Source: an uncultured Planktomarina sp. (GTDB taxonomy: Bacteria > Pseudomonadota > Alphaproteobacteria > Rhodobacterales > Rhodobacteraceae). Taken from it: a stretch of DNA of 64,000 nucleotides. Position 1 is the stretch's first letter. Every line of letters starts with the position of its first letter. The translations under genes and the position numbers were made by a program. The stretch spans positions 124,001 through 188,000 of the forward strand of contig CAJJBP010000009.1 in assembly GCA_905182425.1 (NCBI GenBank). The letters run 5' to 3'. The notes beneath the pieces were generated by a model. It made no database searches. It worked only from the letters and a program-made list of their open reading frames with translations, and was not told where the DNA came from. This document shows, piece after piece, positions 61,673-64,000 of this stretch.

Positions 61673-61749
61673 TGGCGCGGTTGACGGGACTCGAACCCGC
61701 GACCCCCGGCGTGACAGGCCGGTACTCTAACCAACTGAGCTACAACCGC
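61673..61749 (-). tRNA. tRNA-Asp (anticodon GTC)
   Basis: A complete 77-nt tRNA on the minus strand. The acceptor GCGGTTG pairs with CAACCGC, followed by discriminator G and encoded CCA. The anticodon loop CTGTCAC gives GTC. The D-arm has AGCTCAGTTGGTTAGAGT and the T-arm GGTTCGAGTCC. It marks the boundary between the housekeeping block and the AT-rich accessory region to its right. Confidence 0.97.
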
Positions 61750-62026
61750 TAACTGTGTGTCACTATTAAGGTAAGTTTTCTCTAAGGAAGGTCAGCCACA
61801 TCGTCAAGCGGCGACTTACTGCTTTTGAAATTTTATTTCAAAAAAGGTTATAACAGAGGCCAGTTTAATAAATAGGCGTAATTTTTCAAATTTTTCATTA
61901 TACATAATACAATTTAAAAAAATCTTAGACTGATGACCCAATGAAGTGGCCCACAAAAAAAACTATACTAAATAGCTTATAAAGAAACTCTAAATGCGTT
62001 ATGTATGCGTTCAATAAAACAGAAAG

Positions 62027-62586
62027 ATGCACATTGATATACAACAAGCCTATGACTACATCGCTGAAGCATCTGATTTAGCCGATCTTTTATCCGATCG
62101 TCCCGATCAAATCTTTAATCTAGAGACCCAGTTCAAATCATGAACAATTAATGATGTAGTTGGTCATTTATATTTGTTTGATCTTGCGGCTTTAAAAACT
62201 CTTGAGGACCCATGGGCAAGAGGTTTATGACGCACTTGGCATCATACGCCCTGCAAAAGACAGCATTCGAAATATTTGTCACTTGGGCGGCGCCTTATGT
62301 GGATCGAGTTTTCACAATCGTGGCCTAATAGCCCCATAAAAACAGCCCTATGTCCACCTAAAATCCCCCTCAGGTACGATTTGGGAATGGAACAACTCAG
62401 AGGCAGAAAGCTGGGTGTGGGAACGCTCTAGCCTTTGCACAAGTTTTCACACAGGTGCGGAGTATCGATGACACTACACTTAAAGTTAAAGGCGCTGCAG
62501 CCCACAAGTGGATGTCCATTACACAATGCTTTGCCAGCACCCTTGAAAACCCACCCATAAAAGGAACAAAACTTGTTCGAAGTTAG
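62027..62586 (+). pseudogene. Decayed TIGR03084-like (DinB/maleylpyruvate isomerase-type) gene
   Basis: From the ATG at 62027 the sequence reads MHIDIQQAYDYIAEASDLADLL, then TQFKS-stop-TINDVVGHLY, where a TGA sits at the position of the family Trp. About 90 central codons are missing, after which EVYDALGIIRPAKDSIRNI, another stop (TAA) after GLIAP, then KQPYVHLKSPSGTIWEWNN follow. A frameshift near 62420 leads into AFAQVFTQVRSIDDTTLKVK and HKWMSITQCFAS to the TAG at 62586. I recognise this as the TIGR03084 family of putative metal-binding proteins, about 260 residues when intact. Stops, a large deletion and a frameshift together indicate real decay. Confidence 0.7.
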
Positions 62587-62714
62587 CAACATCACCAATG
62601 ATAGTTTAGATAATACTAATCTCAAATTATTCCCAGCTGCCTCGGATAGTATGTTATGATCTTATTATCGTTAACTATGCTTATGTAGCGTTACTAAATG
62701 AAGGACCTCTTTCT

Positions 62715-62975
62715 TTGAACACCACACCCAAATCACTAAACAAAGACAAATTTAGAGCGCTTGGAGTAAAGCATAACTTTAAAAATTGTATGGGTAATAC
62801 TACAAAGTGCTATGGCAATTCTGACCAAGACGCTGATTACTATGAGCTTTTTGTGGGTAAAGAACAAGAAGGGATTTTGGAGAACCCTGATAAACTAGGT
62901 TGGGCCGAAGTTACTGAATTTTTGAAAAAACAACCGGATGATTGGTCTGAAGTATTTGGTATTAAATCAAAATAA
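62715..62975 (+). CDS. Unrecognised small ORF
   Basis: This 86-codon frame starts at a TTG 9 bp after AAGGA (62701-62705). The product is hydrophilic and charged, contains a CMGNTTKC cysteine pair, and ends EVFGIKSK. I recognise no family. It lies in the AT-rich accessory segment between the pseudogene and the tRNA-like remnant. The reasonable ribosome site and balanced composition make it a possible gene, but the length is modest and the start is not ATG. Confidence 0.4.
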   Translation: MNTTPKSLNKDKFRALGVKHNFKNCMGNTTKCYGNSDQDADYYELFVGKEQEGILENPDKLGWAEVTEFLKKQPDDWSEVFGIKSK

Positions 62976-63128
62976 ACCTCAGTGAGGCAAAAACTAAAAA
63001 ACTGCGGTCGGAAACTTAAATTTTTTCTCGATTAAAAAGTTAAAAAAAATAAGCTTATAAATAACTCAAATGATAATTAGCTTAATAATAATTATTATAC
63101 CGTTATATTTGAAATAGCAGATTTTTAA

Positions 63129-63160
63129 TGGTGGGTCGTGAGAGGCTCGAACTCCTCGAC
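63129..63160 (-). other. Degenerate tRNA 3' end, attachment-site candidate
   Basis: On the minus strand the sequence reads GTCGAGGAGTTCGAGCCTC followed by TCACGACCCACCA: a T-arm with the TTCGAGC loop, the acceptor 3' strand ACGACCC, discriminator A and CCA. The end ACGACCCACCA is that of bacterial tRNA-Lys. The T-stem is imperfect and no D-arm or acceptor 5' strand precedes it, so this is not a whole tRNA gene. Elements that integrate into tRNA 3' ends leave such partial copies at one border. Confidence 0.55.
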
Positions 63161-63257
63161 TTTCTAATATAATTAAAGCTTTATGTTAATTAATATACTG
63201 ATATATATGCATTTTTATACTATTACTTCATTTAATCTTAATCACTTAATCTGTAAA

Positions 63258-63285
63258 AGTAATGTCTATAGTAATGTCCATAGTA
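63258..63285. repeat. 12-bp tandem repeat, two units plus partial third
   Basis: AGTAATGTCTAT (63258-63269) is followed directly by AGTAATGTCCAT (63270-63281) and AGTA. The units differ by one base. It lies between the tRNA-like remnant and the 3' end of the polymerase-like gene, where integrase arm-type sites or iterons would be expected, though two units is a small number. Confidence 0.45.
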
Positions 63286-63312
63286 CTTGCATTCTGTTTA
63301 GATACTTGGCAG

Positions 63313-64000
63313 TTATTTTTTGTACTTCTTGTACTTCTTAGGCATTAATATCTCATCTGGCGTGTACTGCACAGACGTTGATTTACTAGGTTTAACATTG
63401 AAGAACTTGTTGTGTTTATTCAGTCTGTTTAGATACCCAGTAGTTCTAATCTGGGCTTTAGGTAGATCAGCCATACGATCTAAATAGAAAACATAATCTA
63501 AGTGTCTCCACGCAACAGCGTCTTGATACATAGGCATGTTCTGTTTGTATTTAGTCACATCCTGCCCTGTGATGGAAACCCAAGCATCTTTCATAGCAGT
63601 TGAAAGTTTATCACGTTGGCTAGTTTGAACTATGAAACTGTCGTGGACAGAAAGCACAGGCGTATTACTCAGTAAGAAACGCTTGATTACAAACTCAACA
63701 ATCTTTCCATCTAAGTTCATTAGCTTCGTACCAGCACCAGTAGCTATCTGATCTGCGATAATGCTGTGCCTTGCTTTGATGCTATCAAGTATTTTACTCA
63801 GCACAGGGTTAGTAAAACTGAACTCTTCGTCCAATAAAGAGTAATCAAACTCTGATCTAAATGCTTTAAACAACGAAGCTTCATCACGAGCATTTAACGC
63901 TAAAAGAAGTAGTTTCTTAACAATCTCCCTAGCAACTTTACTGTCATCAATTCCAGCAACAGCAATGTCATATGGCCCTACTTGGTTTTCTTTCCAGTAA
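63313..64000 (-). CDS. C-terminal part of a large protein with a polymerase-like VHDSF motif (element-associated), cut by window edge
   Basis: The frame is open from the right edge to the stop at 63313 (about 228 residues visible). Upstream of the first possible start it continues as YWKENQVGPYDIAVAGIDDS and KKLLLLALNARDEASLFKAF, so the gene begins outside the window. The core TGAGTKLMNLDGKIVEFV, then NTPVLSVHDSFIVQTSQRDKL resembles the end of single-subunit polymerases: helix O-like segment, then motif C (HDS in T7 RNA polymerase, HDE in family A DNA polymerases). It ends in a basic KKYKKYKK tail. I recall proteins of this kind beside integrases and annotated hypothetical. Function is unproven; a replicase of the integrated element is my inference. 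Confidence 0.6.
   Translation of the reverse strand, partial: YWKENQVGPYDIAVAGIDDSKVAREIVKKLLLLALNARDEASLFKAFRSEFDYSLLDEEFSFTNPVLSKILDSIKARHSIIADQIATGAGTKLMNLDGKIVEFVIKRFLLSNTPVLSVHDSFIVQTSQRDKLSTAMKDAWVSITGQDVTKYKQNMPMYQDAVAWRHLDYVFYLDRMADLPKAQIRTTGYLNRLNKHNKFFNVKPSKSTSVQYTPDEILMPKKYKKYKK

Larger units (their letters stand above)
62976..63312. other. Gene-free AT-rich junction with tRNA 3' remnant and tandem repeat
   Basis: These 337 bases are very AT-rich and contain no credible reading frame. They hold two structured items listed separately: a degenerate tRNA 3' end at 63129-63160 and a 12-bp tandem repeat at 63258-63285. The layout looks like the end of an integrated element. Confidence 0.5.

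Noticed and set aside
63129-63160. Complete tRNA gene
   Set aside because: Only the T-arm and 3' acceptor end are present; no matching 5' acceptor strand or D-arm is found to the right, and the T-stem has a mismatch.

Overview
The window is chromosomal DNA of an alphaproteobacterium, most likely a low-GC marine member of the Rhodobacteraceae (Roseobacter group). Three things point there: gene neighbourhoods I know from that group (trpGDC-moaC-moeA-lexA next to gltX-gltA; argC-ccmE-ccmF-ccmH-paaG; purL-bolA-grxD; zapA beside tkt and tandem gap genes; a divergent LysR gene with a valine-degradation cluster), an alphaproteobacterial direct-repeat LexA box (GAAC-N7-GAAC), and a fused IorA-IorB indolepyruvate oxidoreductase. 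The species cannot be named from the sequence alone.

Layout. 0-1.25 kb: L,D-transpeptidase (cut by the edge), YcbK-like M15 peptidase, tRNA-Arg. 1.5-6.4 kb: overlapping trpG-trpD-trpC-moaC-moeA, then lexA under its own SOS box. 6.8-9.6 kb: gltX and gltA, both frame-disrupted. 9.6-15.8 kb (minus): argC, ccmE, ccmF, ccmH, paaG and murI; a 526 bp gap splits ccmE from ccmF. 15.9-20.3 kb: iorAB and a divergent LysR gene around a perfect inverted repeat. 20.6-24.6 kb: purL, bolA, a small membrane protein, grxD, and the convergent zapA operon. 24.8-29.7 kb: tkt, two gap paralogues, coaD. 29.8-36.8 kb: LysR, mmsA, acyl-CoA dehydrogenase, a fused 3-hydroxyisobutyryl-CoA hydrolase/3-hydroxyisobutyrate dehydrogenase, and a MmgE/PrpD protein. 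36.9-48.8 kb (minus): uvrA, two MFS carriers, lpdA, DUF924, queA, a YhdP/AsmA-like envelope protein. 48.9-52.2 kb: bcp, DUF455, M23 peptidase, bactofilin. 52.2-59.9 kb (minus): prfB, mrcA, an aminotransferase, ispG, rodZ-like. 60.2-61.7 kb: M20 peptidase and tRNA-Asp. From 61.75 kb the sequence becomes AT-rich and accessory: a decayed TIGR03084-like pseudogene, an unrecognised small ORF, a degenerate tRNA 3' end, a 12-bp tandem repeat, and the C-terminal part of a large protein with a polymerase-like VHDSF motif. I read this as one end of an integrated element that continues past the right edge.

How the genes fit together. Several sets form pathways: tryptophan and molybdopterin synthesis, cytochrome c maturation, valine/isobutyrate degradation, central carbon flow at glyceraldehyde-3-phosphate, and cell envelope or morphogenesis (Ldt, MurI, ZapA, RodZ, PBP1A, M23 peptidase, bactofilin, YhdP). 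Visible regulation includes LexA boxes before lexA and uvrA, CG-centred LacI-family-type operators before both gap genes, and LysR-type repeats in two divergent promoter regions.

The reader should know that ten genes carry single-base indels that break the reading frame while the protein homology continues undamaged. About 15 of these indels lie in the 3' half of uvrA. I interpret most as sequence errors, in contrast to the genuinely decayed pseudogene at 62.0-62.6 kb.
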